Shown here in pieces: positions 17,143 through 25,148 of a DNA stretch of 64,000 nt. This DNA comes from Microbulbifer sp. TB1203 (lineage in GTDB: Bacteria > Pseudomonadota > Gammaproteobacteria > Pseudomonadales > Cellvibrionaceae): contig NZ_CP116899.1 in NCBI RefSeq assembly GCF_030997045.1, positions 682,001-746,000 on the forward strand, in the 5' to 3' direction. Within the stretch, counting starts at the first letter, position 1, and every line of letters begins with the position of its first letter. The position numbers and the translations under genes were made by a program. Under the pieces are notes generated by a model. The model saw nothing but the letters and a program-made list of their open reading frames with translations. It had not been told where the DNA came from and did not search any database.

Positions 17143-18198
17143 ATGACGGAAGGAGGCGTTTCTGAAATAAATAGAATTGAGAGCCAGCCCTTGGAAATCG
17201 GTGAGTCGGTTGTCCGATCTATTATGCTGCATCAGGTTGGAAACCGCCTGCGAGAAGAGCCGTTGACCTTGGCTGATCAGTGCTTCGAGATTACGGACAG
17301 GATTTCTAATGTAATACTCGGTGGCTACTTGCGAGGCATCGTTAGCGATAAGAATCAGTATGTGTTGAGCCATGAGAGCGATATCGCGCTAAACGACGTG
17401 GCGCATCATGTTTCCAGTTTTTTCTCCAAAAAAACTTCTTTCGTGGGACTGTCAAAAAAACTGGCTACCCATTTATATACTTCAGCCCATCATCCAAACA
17501 TTGCATCGGGGGATCTGTTCGTTATTCTTTTTGATCGCTTGAAAGTGGGTGGTGTGTACAGGTCTGCAATAGGCATCTACAAGTCGGAGTCGAAGCAACA
17601 GTACCTTTCAGCCCGCACGGAAGGGGGGGTGCAACAGCTTGAAGTCTACAGTGGCATTAATCCGGAATTGATTGATAAAGGGGTTCTTATTGTTGAAGAC
17701 TTCGACATTATCTATGCGATTGATCGCCTAAGCAGTCGGACGAAATACTGGATTGACGATTTTCTGAAAGCCAAGCAGGTTCCAAGTGAAACAACTAAGT
17801 CCTCTGTGGCTGTTAGTCTAATAGAAAGAATTCGCGAAGACATCGAAAGCCCCGTGGCGCGGCAAGAGTTCTGTCGCGAAGTGGCTGAGCTATGTTCGGT
17901 CAGAGATAAAGTGGTAGGTGAGGAGATCAGGGATATATCGAGGAAATATGTTTCTTCAGATGTGTGGGATGTAGAGATGGATCGAATCATTGAGCGAAAA
18001 GGATTGATTAGTTCGGGCGATATCAGCGTGTCGACAAGAATCCTTCAGGCTAAATTGAAGAAAGTATTTAGCCGCATTAGTTTGGGGCGTGATATCTCCT
18101 TGATAATCCCGGAAAATTTTTCATTTAGTGATGTGGACTTCAAGGTTGATGGGAAATCTATACAGATAAACGTGAGTCTGGAGAACAGAAATGGGTGA
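17143..18198 (+). CDS. NdpA-like nucleoid-associated protein
   Basis: 351 residues, close to the ~335 of the 37-kDa nucleoid-associated (NdpA/YejK) family. The N-terminal half has the family's layout: ISNVILGGYLRG, a variable region, then SGDLFVILFDRLKVGGVYRSAIGIYK-like beta strands and YLSAR. I assign the family by pattern, not by alignment. The gene follows hsdS after 46 bases, with a strong GGAGGAGAGG ribosome site, and overlaps the next gene by 8 nt, so it forms a cotranscribed cargo with the two GAPS4-like genes. In this setting it may be a third component of that system or a DNA-binding accessory. Confidence 0.6.
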   Translation: MTEGGVSEINRIESQPLEIGESVVRSIMLHQVGNRLREEPLTLADQCFEITDRISNVILGGYLRGIVSDKNQYVLSHESDIALNDVAHHVSSFFSKKTSFVGLSKKLATHLYTSAHHPNIASGDLFVILFDRLKVGGVYRSAIGIYKSESKQQYLSARTEGGVQQLEVYSGINPELIDKGVLIVEDFDIIYAIDRLSSRTKYWIDDFLKAKQVPSETTKSSVAVSLIERIREDIESPVARQEFCREVAELCSVRDKVVGEEIRDISRKYVSSDVWDVEMDRIIERKGLISSGDISVSTRILQAKLKKVFSRISLGRDISLIIPENFSFSDVDFKVDGKSIQINVSLENRNG

Positions 18199-19111
18199 GT
18201 CGTCAAAAACCTCCGGTGAAAACGGAGAAAAGATCACGGAAGAACTCCTGAAATTAATCGGTTGGAGCAATCTCCTGAAAGGGGTCAGTGTTCCATGTAA
18301 TGACAAGTCCCATAACCGAGAGAAGACTCATGGAAATGACTTTATTTTTATCTATGATAGTCCACTTCATGAAGATCGAACGGATGTTGTTTATGTATCT
18401 TCAAAGAACGCCAAGAACGGTTATCCAAGGGGTGATCAAGGTGTTAGGACTACGCTTAAGGAGCATCTATCAGAACTTGATGAGATAGTTTCTTGCTCAA
18501 AGATTAGTCCTGAGATTAGCCAGACTATACAAAACTTCAAAGGACGTAAGCAAAAAAAACATGCTGGATTGCTTGTGTGGTTGCATGGAGATAGAGAAAA
18601 TCTGAATAGAGATATCAGGCGAGTCCTAAATCATATTCGGTTGGATTTGAAATCAAACTGCCCACTCTATCTAATGGATATGTCTCGTGCCTCCTTTATC
18701 AAGGCGGCGATCAGCCATTTTAGGGCGACAAAATATGGAGGCGAGTATCAATTCTATTATCCAAAGCTTGGGAATGTTATTGCTAATAATGATGAGCGAT
18801 ATGGTTATATACTGCCTATCGAACTCATTGCCTCCGATCTTATCCCCATCAGGTTTATTCTAGGGGAAAGGCCATCCCTCTGCCTGTATGCCAAGCAAGG
18901 GTTTTCCGAGGAAACGCTGAATAAACTTTGCAGCTTGGCTTTCGACTTCTCAGATGGTTGGGTGAAGGATATCTTCATTGGCTTGGAAAGTTATCACCCT
19001 GCGGATGACAAGCAGAAAAAAGATTCTGTCTTGATGGCTTATCAAGAAAGGGAAGCGAACATTAAAGTGTTTTGCTACAAAGAGACCATTCTCGACCTCC
19101 TGGAGTGCTGA
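18191..19111 (+). CDS. GapS4a-like PD-(D/E)XK nuclease
   Basis: 306 residues. The N-terminus shows a PD-(D/E)XK-like layout: a helix with Glu13/Glu17 (SGENGEKITEELLKLIGW), Asp50 in THGNDFIFIY, and the SSK triad end (Ser70-Ser71-Lys72, VVYVSSKN). This pattern and the following partner agree with what I recall of GapS4a, the nuclease subunit of the two-gene anti-phage system GAPS4 found in gamma-mobile-trio islands. The C-terminal half is unassigned. It overlaps the NdpA-like gene by 8 nt and is followed 2 bases later by the GapS4b-like gene. The gene is AT-rich relative to hsdR. Assignment is from memory of the family and not tested. Confidence 0.62.
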   Translation: MGESSKTSGENGEKITEELLKLIGWSNLLKGVSVPCNDKSHNREKTHGNDFIFIYDSPLHEDRTDVVYVSSKNAKNGYPRGDQGVRTTLKEHLSELDEIVSCSKISPEISQTIQNFKGRKQKKHAGLLVWLHGDRENLNRDIRRVLNHIRLDLKSNCPLYLMDMSRASFIKAAISHFRATKYGGEYQFYYPKLGNVIANNDERYGYILPIELIASDLIPIRFILGERPSLCLYAKQGFSEETLNKLCSLAFDFSDGWVKDIFIGLESYHPADDKQKKDSVLMAYQEREANIKVFCYKETILDLLEC

Positions 19112-19113
19112 AC

Positions 19114-20304
19114 ATGGGAACACCCGCCAAACAGTTTGATTATGAGCGAGCTATGCTGTGGGGAGATCGCTTGCGTATATTGCTCAATAGCGAGCATATT
19201 AGTAGCGGAGAGATTACTGAGACTCTGAAAGAAAAAGGCATATTTGTTGGCAGCACTTCAAAATCAGATACCGTGCCCCTGCTGAGTGGATGCCTACTAA
19301 CTCCAGGGGAGTTCACTCGGCTTGTTGAAAAGTCATTCGTTCGTGAATCCGGAAAGAAGTACTCATCTTGCAAATTGCAACTGACATCCGCTGATGCCGA
19401 ATGGAAATCGGAACTTATCAAGAATTTCGATTCGGTAGTTGAAGGTATACAGTTAGAGGATGATAGGGAATTTGCTTCTGATCCGGTCATATCGGTTGAT
19501 CCTGATGGCGATGTGAAAATCATATACTCTTTGAGAGTTTTAGATTTCAGTAAAGATTGGATAGAGCAAGAAATTGTTTATCCGGCGGAAATTACTCTAA
19601 AATCCTCTGGTGACGGTTTGAAAGTCGAGGTTGACAGGTTTCGTACCTCCAAGGATACGAATAGAATCAATGATGGGATCACTAACGCTATTGGGAAATT
19701 CTATAAGTCAAAAGGTATAACACGGGATGAAAAGCCGGAATCCATTGCCTTTGATGATTTTGAAAACAGCGAGCGTGTCCGTTTCTTCCTCAAGTTGGCT
19801 TCGGTTGATATGCCTGAATTTAGCTTCAAGGAGATTGGCGATTTTGAGATTATTCGAGATCAGGAGGCGGGGGCATTGCCTAAAGATCCAGAGATTGAGT
19901 GGATGGAGGGGCGGGTTACAAAAATCAAGATCAATGGCAAGGACCTTGGGAAAATATTTCTTCTACATGATAAAAAATACTACCCATATTATTTTTTGGT
20001 AAAGATGACCGCTACCTATACATTCAAGTTTGGCACGAATGCTGGAGAGTGCGGTATCGATTTTTTCTTCTCAGGTAAATCTTCAAAGGGCATAGACTAT
20101 TCAGGAACATTGTTCAATTTCAGCATTGAACGACTCCCAAGAGTGGAAAAAGGCAGTAAAAACCAAATAAGAAAAAATATAATACAGAGAATTCAAGAGA
20201 TAAGAGATAGTGCTTTTGAGTATATAAAATCTTCTTCCGAAAAAAATGCGTCTCATGTTGATGCCGATGCGGAAGAGAAAACTGAAGCTATTATGAACCC
20301 TTGA
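19114..20304 (+). CDS. GapS4b-like partner protein
   Basis: 396 residues from ATG 19114 (GGAG eight bases upstream); an upstream in-frame extension overlaps the previous gene and is rejected. The N-terminal segment (GDRLRILLNSEHISSGEITETLKEKG, then a SKSDTVPLLSGCLLTPGEF-type stretch) fits the GapS4b pattern. The rest is beta-rich, with a highly charged Lys/Glu C-terminus, and no catalytic motif is visible. Its spacing to the nuclease gene is 2 bases, consistent with a stoichiometric complex. It is AT-rich like its neighbour and unlike the next gene. Confidence 0.6.
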   Translation: MGTPAKQFDYERAMLWGDRLRILLNSEHISSGEITETLKEKGIFVGSTSKSDTVPLLSGCLLTPGEFTRLVEKSFVRESGKKYSSCKLQLTSADAEWKSELIKNFDSVVEGIQLEDDREFASDPVISVDPDGDVKIIYSLRVLDFSKDWIEQEIVYPAEITLKSSGDGLKVEVDRFRTSKDTNRINDGITNAIGKFYKSKGITRDEKPESIAFDDFENSERVRFFLKLASVDMPEFSFKEIGDFEIIRDQEAGALPKDPEIEWMEGRVTKIKINGKDLGKIFLLHDKKYYPYYFLVKMTATYTFKFGTNAGECGIDFFFSGKSSKGIDYSGTLFNFSIERLPRVEKGSKNQIRKNIIQRIQEIRDSAFEYIKSSSEKNASHVDADAEEKTEAIMNP

Positions 20305-20307
20305 ATT

Positions 20308-21843
20308 ATGCCCCCCAAACTTCCTATCAACCTCGACTCCCTACTCCACCACCGCACCATCGAAAGCGAACGGGTGGAATACAAGGCGGGCTGGAACCCG
20401 GAGGCAGTGCTGCACAGCATCTGCGCCTTCGCCAATGATTTTCACAATCTGGGCGGCGGCTATGTGGTGGTGGGCGTGGAAGAGAAGAATGGGCAACCGG
20501 TTTCGCCGCCTGTGGGTTTGCAGCCAGAGCAGATCGACGGCATCCAGAAGGAGTTGCTAAACCTGGGCAATGCGGCCATTCAGCCGCCTTATCATCCGTT
20601 GACCGCCACTTATGAAGTGCAGGGCAAACTGATTCTGGTGCTGTGGGTGCCGGGTGGGGAAACCCGGCCCTACAAAGCCAGAACCCGACTGGGCGACAAG
20701 AAGGCGGATTGGGCGTTTTACCTGCGCAAGCACACCAGCACGGTGCGCGCCAAAGGAGCGAATGAGCGGGAGCTGTTGTCGCTGGCGGCGACGGTGCCGT
20801 TTGATGACCGTTACCGGCAGGGGGCCAGGCTCACCGATCTGTCACCTCACCTGATGCGCGAATTCCTGCAGGAGATCGGCAGTGAGTTGGCCGCCGAGGC
20901 CGCCACCCTCGATGCCGAGGCGCTGGGGCGGCGCATGAATGTGGTCGGCGGCCCGGCGGAGATGGCCTTCCCCAAGAACGTGGGGCTGCTGTTCTTCAAC
21001 GAGCACCCGGAACAGTTCTTTCCGGCCACCCAGATTGATGTGGTGTATTTCCCCGATGGGCCGGGCGGTGACCGCTTCGAGGAAAAGGAATTTCGCGGCC
21101 CGCTGGGGCGCATTGCCCGCGATGCGGTGGATTACATCGCCCGCAATTACCTGAAGGAAACCGTCGTCAAGCACCCGGACCGGCCCCAGGCCGAGCGTTT
21201 CTGGAACTATCCGCTGGCGGCTATTGAAGAGGCGGTGGTGAATGCGGTATATCATCGCTCCTATGAAATCCGCGAGCCGATCGAGGTGCGTATCACCCCG
21301 GAAGAGCTGATGGTGTTGAGCTTCCCCGGCCCGGATCGCTCCATCCGCATGGCGGATTTGCAGGCGGGCCGTGCCGTCAGCCGCCGCTACCGCAACCGCC
21401 GCATTGGCGAGTTCCTGAAGGAGCTTGATCTCACCGAGGGCCGCTCCACCGGCATCCCCAAGATTCTGCGGGTCATGCGGGCCAACGGCTCGCCCGCGCC
21501 GGTCTTTGAAAGCGACGAAGAGCGCAGCTCGTTTCTGATTCGCTTGCCGGTACATGAGGGCTTTGCCGAAGAAGTCACCTCCGAAGTCACCGGGGAAGTC
21601 ACCGGGGAAGTCACCGGGGAAGTCGAAAGGCTGCTGGCTGTGATGAAGGGGGAAATGAAGCGCACGGATATCCAGGCCGCGTTGGGGCTGAAGCATGAAG
21701 ATCACTTCCGCGAAGCCTATCTGCGTCCGGCTCTGGACGAGGGATTCATTGAAATGACCATCCCTGACAAACCTCGCAGCCGACTGCAAAAGTATCGTTT
21801 AACCACAGTTGGTCATGCCTGGTTGAGACAACACAAGGCATGA
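20308..21843 (+). CDS. AlbA_2/Schlafen-type ATP-binding protein
   Basis: 511 residues. The N-terminal AlbA_2 (Schlafen-like) nucleic-acid-binding domain covers about residues 10-140 (ESERVEYKAGW, GGGYVVVGVEE). A GHKL-type ATPase domain lies at about 290-400, with the N-box AIEEAVVNAVYHRSY (Glu307, Asn312). A perfect 12-bp microrepeat encodes EVTGEVTGEV-type residues at about 422-439, followed by a winged-helix end. Proteins of this class recur in defence and Type I restriction loci; the role here is unknown. The gene begins 3 bases after the GapS4b-like gene but returns to GC-rich composition, so it probably belongs to the original hsd operon. Confidence 0.82.
   Translation: MPPKLPINLDSLLHHRTIESERVEYKAGWNPEAVLHSICAFANDFHNLGGGYVVVGVEEKNGQPVSPPVGLQPEQIDGIQKELLNLGNAAIQPPYHPLTATYEVQGKLILVLWVPGGETRPYKARTRLGDKKADWAFYLRKHTSTVRAKGANERELLSLAATVPFDDRYRQGARLTDLSPHLMREFLQEIGSELAAEAATLDAEALGRRMNVVGGPAEMAFPKNVGLLFFNEHPEQFFPATQIDVVYFPDGPGGDRFEEKEFRGPLGRIARDAVDYIARNYLKETVVKHPDRPQAERFWNYPLAAIEEAVVNAVYHRSYEIREPIEVRITPEELMVLSFPGPDRSIRMADLQAGRAVSRRYRNRRIGEFLKELDLTEGRSTGIPKILRVMRANGSPAPVFESDEERSSFLIRLPVHEGFAEEVTSEVTGEVTGEVTGEVERLLAVMKGEMKRTDIQAALGLKHEDHFREAYLRPALDEGFIEMTIPDKPRSRLQKYRLTTVGHAWLRQHKA
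21571..21624 (+). repeat. In-frame 12-bp microsatellite
   Basis: ACCGGGGAAGTC occurs three times in tandem (perfect), preceded by one degenerate unit, within the AlbA_2/ATPase gene. Each unit encodes Thr-Gly-Glu-Val. Copy-number change would keep the frame but alter the length of the linker between the ATPase and the winged helix. Confidence 0.85.
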
Positions 21844-21932
21844 CAGCCTGGTTTATTGAATGTGTGGTTTACGGCAGATAGCGCCGTAAACATCGACTTT
21901 TACAAACCATTTTACAGCAGTAAGGACCCCGA

Positions 21933-23489
21933 ATGAGCCCAGCAAGTGCCCCAATCATTTCCAAAGTCTGGAGTTTCTGCACCACGTTGCGCGACGATGG
22001 TGTGGGCTATGGAGACTATCTGGAGCAGCTCACTTACCTGATCTTCCTGAAAATGGCGGATGAGTACGCCAGACCACCCTACGAGCGAGAGGTGGGCATA
22101 CCGAAGAAGTACGCCTGGACAACCCTGAAGAACAAGAAGGGCGCCGAGCTGGAGGTGCATTACGTCGAGTTGCTGATGGCGCTGGGTAAAAAGAAGGGGC
22201 TGCTGGGGCAGGTGTTCACCAAGGCCCAGAACAAGATACAGGACCCGGCCAAGCTGGCTCGGTTGATCGAGATGATCGACAGCACCCAGTGGCTGGTGAT
22301 GGGGGCCGATGTCAAAGGCGATATCTACGAAGGGCTGTTGGAGCGCAATGCCGAGGATACCAAGTCCGGCGCCGGGCAGTACTTCACGCCCCGCGCCCTG
22401 ATCCGGGCCATGGTGGAATGCGTGCGCCCGGAGCCGGGCAAGACCATTGCCGACCCGGCCTGCGGCACTGGTGGTTTCTTCCTGGCCGCTTATGATTTCC
22501 TGGTGGAAAACCACAAGCTGGACAGGAAGCAGAAGGCCTTTCTCAAGCACGACACCTTTGCCGGTAACGAGATTGTCGCCAATACCCGCCGCCTGTGCCT
22601 GATGAACATGTTCCTGCATAACATCGGCGAGATCGACGGCGAGGGCGCGGTATCGCCCAACGATGCCCTTGTGGCGCCGCCATCCGATACGGTGGACTAT
22701 GTGCTGGCCAATCCTCCGTTCGGCAAGAAAAGCTCCATGAGTTTTACCAACGAGGAAGGCGAGCAGGAAACCGACGACCTCACCTATAACCGCCAGGACT
22801 TCTGGGCCACCACTTCAAACAAGCAGCTCAATTTCGTGCAGCATATTCGCGCCATGCTGAAAACCACCGGCAGGGCCGCGGTGGTTGTTCCGGATAATGT
22901 GTTATTCGAGGGTGGTGCCGGTGAGACCGTTCGCCGCAAGTTGCTGGAAACCACCGACCTGCACACTATCCTGCGCCTGCCCACCGGTATCTTCTATGCC
23001 CATGGGGTCAAAGCCAATGTGCTGTTCTTCGATAATCGCGAGGCCAGCCCCAAGCCGTGGACGAAGAAGGTATGGTTCTACGACTACCGTACCAATATTC
23101 ATCACACCTTGAAGAAAAAGCCGCTGCGCTTTGAGCACTTGGAGGATTTCATCAAGTGCTATAAGCCGGAGAACCGCAACCGGCGCAGGGCGACCTGGCA
23201 CCCGGAGAAAAATCCCGAAGGGCGCTGGCGCAGCTTCAGCTATGACGAGTTGATCGCCCGCGACAAGGCGAGCCTGGATGTTTTCTGGCTGAAGGACAAG
23301 AGCCTGACCGACCTCGACAACCTGCCGGAACCGAATGAGCTGGCGGAGGAGATCATTGAGAACCTGGAGGCGGGGCTCAACAGTTTTCGGGAGGTTTTGG
23401 GGCAGTTGCAGGGGGGAGAAGTGGTGCCCCCTCAATTAAGGGGGCACTTAAGGGCTAGAGCGATTCGTAACTCGGGTAATTCTTGGTGA
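21933..23489 (+). CDS. hsdM: Type I restriction methyltransferase subunit
   Basis: 518 residues. N6-adenine methylation of the host target. An N-terminal helical HsdM domain (FCTTLRDDGVGYGDYLEQLTYLIFLK) is followed by motif I DPACGTGGFFL (from Asp174) and the catalytic NPPFG (260-264). An AAGGA ribosome site precedes the ATG. It is separated from hsdR-hsdS by four cargo genes. The last ~12 residues run through a hairpin into sequence shared with the convergent tsi2-like gene, so the native C-terminus may have been altered at a recombination junction. Confidence 0.95.
   Translation: MSPASAPIISKVWSFCTTLRDDGVGYGDYLEQLTYLIFLKMADEYARPPYEREVGIPKKYAWTTLKNKKGAELEVHYVELLMALGKKKGLLGQVFTKAQNKIQDPAKLARLIEMIDSTQWLVMGADVKGDIYEGLLERNAEDTKSGAGQYFTPRALIRAMVECVRPEPGKTIADPACGTGGFFLAAYDFLVENHKLDRKQKAFLKHDTFAGNEIVANTRRLCLMNMFLHNIGEIDGEGAVSPNDALVAPPSDTVDYVLANPPFGKKSSMSFTNEEGEQETDDLTYNRQDFWATTSNKQLNFVQHIRAMLKTTGRAAVVVPDNVLFEGGAGETVRRKLLETTDLHTILRLPTGIFYAHGVKANVLFFDNREASPKPWTKKVWFYDYRTNIHHTLKKKPLRFEHLEDFIKCYKPENRNRRRATWHPEKNPEGRWRSFSYDELIARDKASLDVFWLKDKSLTDLDNLPEPNELAEEIIENLEAGLNSFREVLGQLQGGEVVPPQLRGHLRARAIRNSGNSW
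23424..23447. terminator. Hairpin in the hsdM 3' end
   Basis: GTGCCCCCT (23424-23432) and AGGGGGCAC (23439-23447) form a perfect 9-bp stem with a 6-base loop. No clear T-tract follows. It lies between the hsdM end and the convergent tsi2-like gene, so it could terminate either transcript or mark the boundary of inserted DNA. Confidence 0.5.
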
Positions 23490-23673
23490 ATTTTTGTTTC
23501 TCTATGTACAGGCCTTTCAATTCAGATTCCGCTTCTTCATAGGAAAGCAGTAAATCTTGAACGTCCGCACCATCTGTTAACGTTTCTGACGTTAATAGAT
23601 GTTCAAGCCTGGCAATCTCTTTTTTGACTGCCTGAATTGCCATCATAAGGGTGCCAATTGAAATATCAGACAC
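23455..23673 (-). CDS. Tsi2-like immunity protein
   Basis: 72 residues, close to the 77 of Pseudomonas aeruginosa Tsi2, the immunity protein that binds and blocks the Tse2 toxin. Two family blocks stand out: TLMMAIQAVKKEIARLE and DLLLSYEEAESELKGLY, followed by YPSYESL; these line up with my memory of Tsi2 along its length. The predicted structure is two helices, as in Tsi2. The gene overlaps the 3' end of the toxin gene by 8 nt, so immunity is probably made by translational coupling. Its 3' end overlaps hsdM by 35 bp, tail to tail. Confidence 0.82.
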   Translation of the reverse strand: MSDISIGTLMMAIQAVKKEIARLEHLLTSETLTDGADVQDLLLSYEEAESELKGLYIEKQKFTKNYPSYESL

Positions 23674-24136
23674 TTTGATTTTTCCGCTTCTGGAACTGGG
23701 CGTTATACGCTAAGCGATCCAACAACCTGATGAATAGATCTTTTCTCATTCTATGGTTCGGGCATATGGAGTAGTGGGTGGCTTTGTACTTCTGATTGTA
23801 CTCGCCTTTGATGATGATTAGTCCAGTTGGGATTTCCGTCCCGGCGGGTATTTCAAAGTACTCGAAATTTTTGAATCCGAATGTGCCTGATTTGTCAAAT
23901 AGAGATGTGCCCTTTACCAGCTCGGCTTCTACATATTCAACGCCGCCGATTTCTTTTACAGCGATGTCGGGTCTGCGCATTGATCCTCTGATCATCCGTG
24001 GATAGAAATCTGGATGCAGTGGGTTTTGCCCGACATTATCTTTGTGTACGGCTCTCCATAAATTCAGTCTGGAGCTTCCATCGTAAATGAGATCAAGGTC
24101 GCCTCTGAAGATAAGTATGTTTTCGAGGGTTTTCAT
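23666..24136 (-). CDS. Tse2-like NAD-dependent toxin
   Basis: 156 residues, like Pseudomonas aeruginosa Tse2 (158), a cytoplasmically acting toxin of the H1-T6SS with an ADP-ribosyltransferase-like fold. Matching blocks in order: SRLNLWRAVHKDN, NPLHPDF, RRPDIAV, GTSLFDKSG, EIPAGTEIPTGL, YNQKYKATHYSICP and a basic end. There is no signal peptide, as expected for Tse2. The tsi2-like gene follows immediately. No T6SS, PAAR or VgrG gene is in this window, so it may act as an addiction module of the island or be secreted by a system elsewhere. The comparison is from memory, not computed. Confidence 0.85.
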   Translation of the reverse strand: MKTLENILIFRGDLDLIYDGSSRLNLWRAVHKDNVGQNPLHPDFYPRMIRGSMRRPDIAVKEIGGVEYVEAELVKGTSLFDKSGTFGFKNFEYFEIPAGTEIPTGLIIIKGEYNQKYKATHYSICPNHRMRKDLFIRLLDRLAYNAQFQKRKNQSV

Positions 24137-24385
24137 ATGATATCCATATCAGTGGTGATTCTTGGAGGCGGATTACTATACCGCCAACAAGTGAAGATTG
24201 TCTACTTGAGCAGGCCGGTCCGAGTCATGGGGCGTTAGGGAAGGAGTTAGTGGTGACTGCTTTAATGCAGGCGCACCTCATGCCAGTGGGGATATGCTGG
24301 AAACTGCTACGGTTATAGATTTTGATGAGTCTGTTGGCACCCGCGGTGTGCCAGGGCGCCAACTGGGTATTGCAGGATTTTTCCG

Positions 24386-24741
24386 TCAGCTGTCCAACAG
24401 CCCCTTCACATAATCCTTCAATTCCTGATCCTGCGCATACTCAAAGAAGCCGGTCTGGAAGCGCTCACCGGTAACGGCGGTTTTGACCAGTTCCTGGTCC
24501 AGCGCCTTGAGGCCTTCCATGTAGTCTTTGCACATGGCGGCTTTGACGCCGTTCAGGATACCGGCATTTTGCACCTGGCTCTCCTTGCGCTCCGGCGGGT
24601 AGCCCTGGCCCTTCTCGCCGGTGAAGGCTTTTTCGAAGATATAGCGGCAGTTCAGCTCGGCGCCCCAGGCGAAGCCCTTGGCGAAGGCCAGTGACAGGGC
24701 ATTGCCGTTGTTGATCTGGGCGAACAGGTAGGCGTCGGAGG
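24386..24741 (-). pseudogene. Truncated second copy of the RpiB-like isomerase gene
   Basis: The 3' part of the RpiB-like gene at 25149-25787 is repeated here, from the region encoding PSDAYLFAQ to the C-terminus (KDYVKGLLDS), with scattered substitutions. The reading frame is intact but the first ~95 codons and the start are missing. The copy breaks off at about 24741 and joins directly to a fragment of ung. Substitutions indicate that it is not a very recent duplicate, or that it came from a related strain. Confidence 0.88.
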
Positions 24742-24905
24742 TGGTGCGCGCTCCTCACCCGTCGCCGCTATCCGCCCACCGGGGTTTCTTCGGCACCCGT
24801 CCCTTCACTCAGGCCAACGCCTATCTGCAAAAAAACGGTGGAGAGCCGATTGAATGGGCGCTGCCGGAGGCGGCGGAGCTGGATCATGTGGCGGTGGAAG
24901 TATAG
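24742..24905 (+). pseudogene. Truncated second copy of the ung 3' end
   Basis: About 164 bases match the last ~160 bases of ung (12530-12689), including GCGCGCTCCTCACCC, the minor-groove loop region and the end LDHVAVEV, with scattered substitutions. The frame stops at TAG instead of TGA. No start or catalytic motif is present. It is joined at its 5' side to the rpiB fragment. Confidence 0.88.
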
Positions 24906-24940
24906 GGAGAGGGTAAGGGGCGTCGGAAAAGACTGTGCCA

Positions 24941-25130
24941 CTTGTAGGAGCGGTCCGGCCGGGAGCGGTCCGGCCGGGAGCGGTCCGGCCGGGAGCGGTC
25001 CGGCCGGGAGCGGCCCATGGCCGCGATTGAAGGTCGGAGGCGGCTGGTGGTTTGATCGCGGCCATGGGCCGCTCCTACAAGGTTTTGATCGAATTATATC
25101 GAATTATGTAGGAGCGGCCGTTGGCTGCGA
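24941..25130. repeat. REP-like palindrome with internal 15-bp tandem array
   Basis: A long inverted repeat: CTTGTAGGAGCGG...CCCATGGCCGCGAT on the left (24941-25028) and ATCGCGGCCATGGGCCGCTC (25055 on) with CTACAAG on the right. Inside the left arm GGGAGCGGTCCGGCC is repeated four times in tandem (24946-25005, the first unit one base different). A further REP-like unit with TGTAGGAGCGGCCGTTGGC follows at about 25109. The array is a local expansion of half of the palindrome. Confidence 0.85.
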
Positions 25131-25148
25131 TCAGACTACCGACAACCT

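Noticed and set aside
23455..24136. Tse2-Tsi2-like pair as evidence of a type VI secretion locus
   Set aside because: No VgrG, PAAR, Hcp or sheath gene is visible within the window; only the toxin and immunity genes are present.
24465..24758. 97-residue minus-strand open frame at the island border
   Set aside because: It is an out-of-frame reading of the truncated rpiB copy.
24946..25005. Short tandem repeats as a CRISPR array
   Set aside because: Units of 15 bp are directly adjacent with no spacers and no cas gene is present; it is a microsatellite within a REP-like palindrome.
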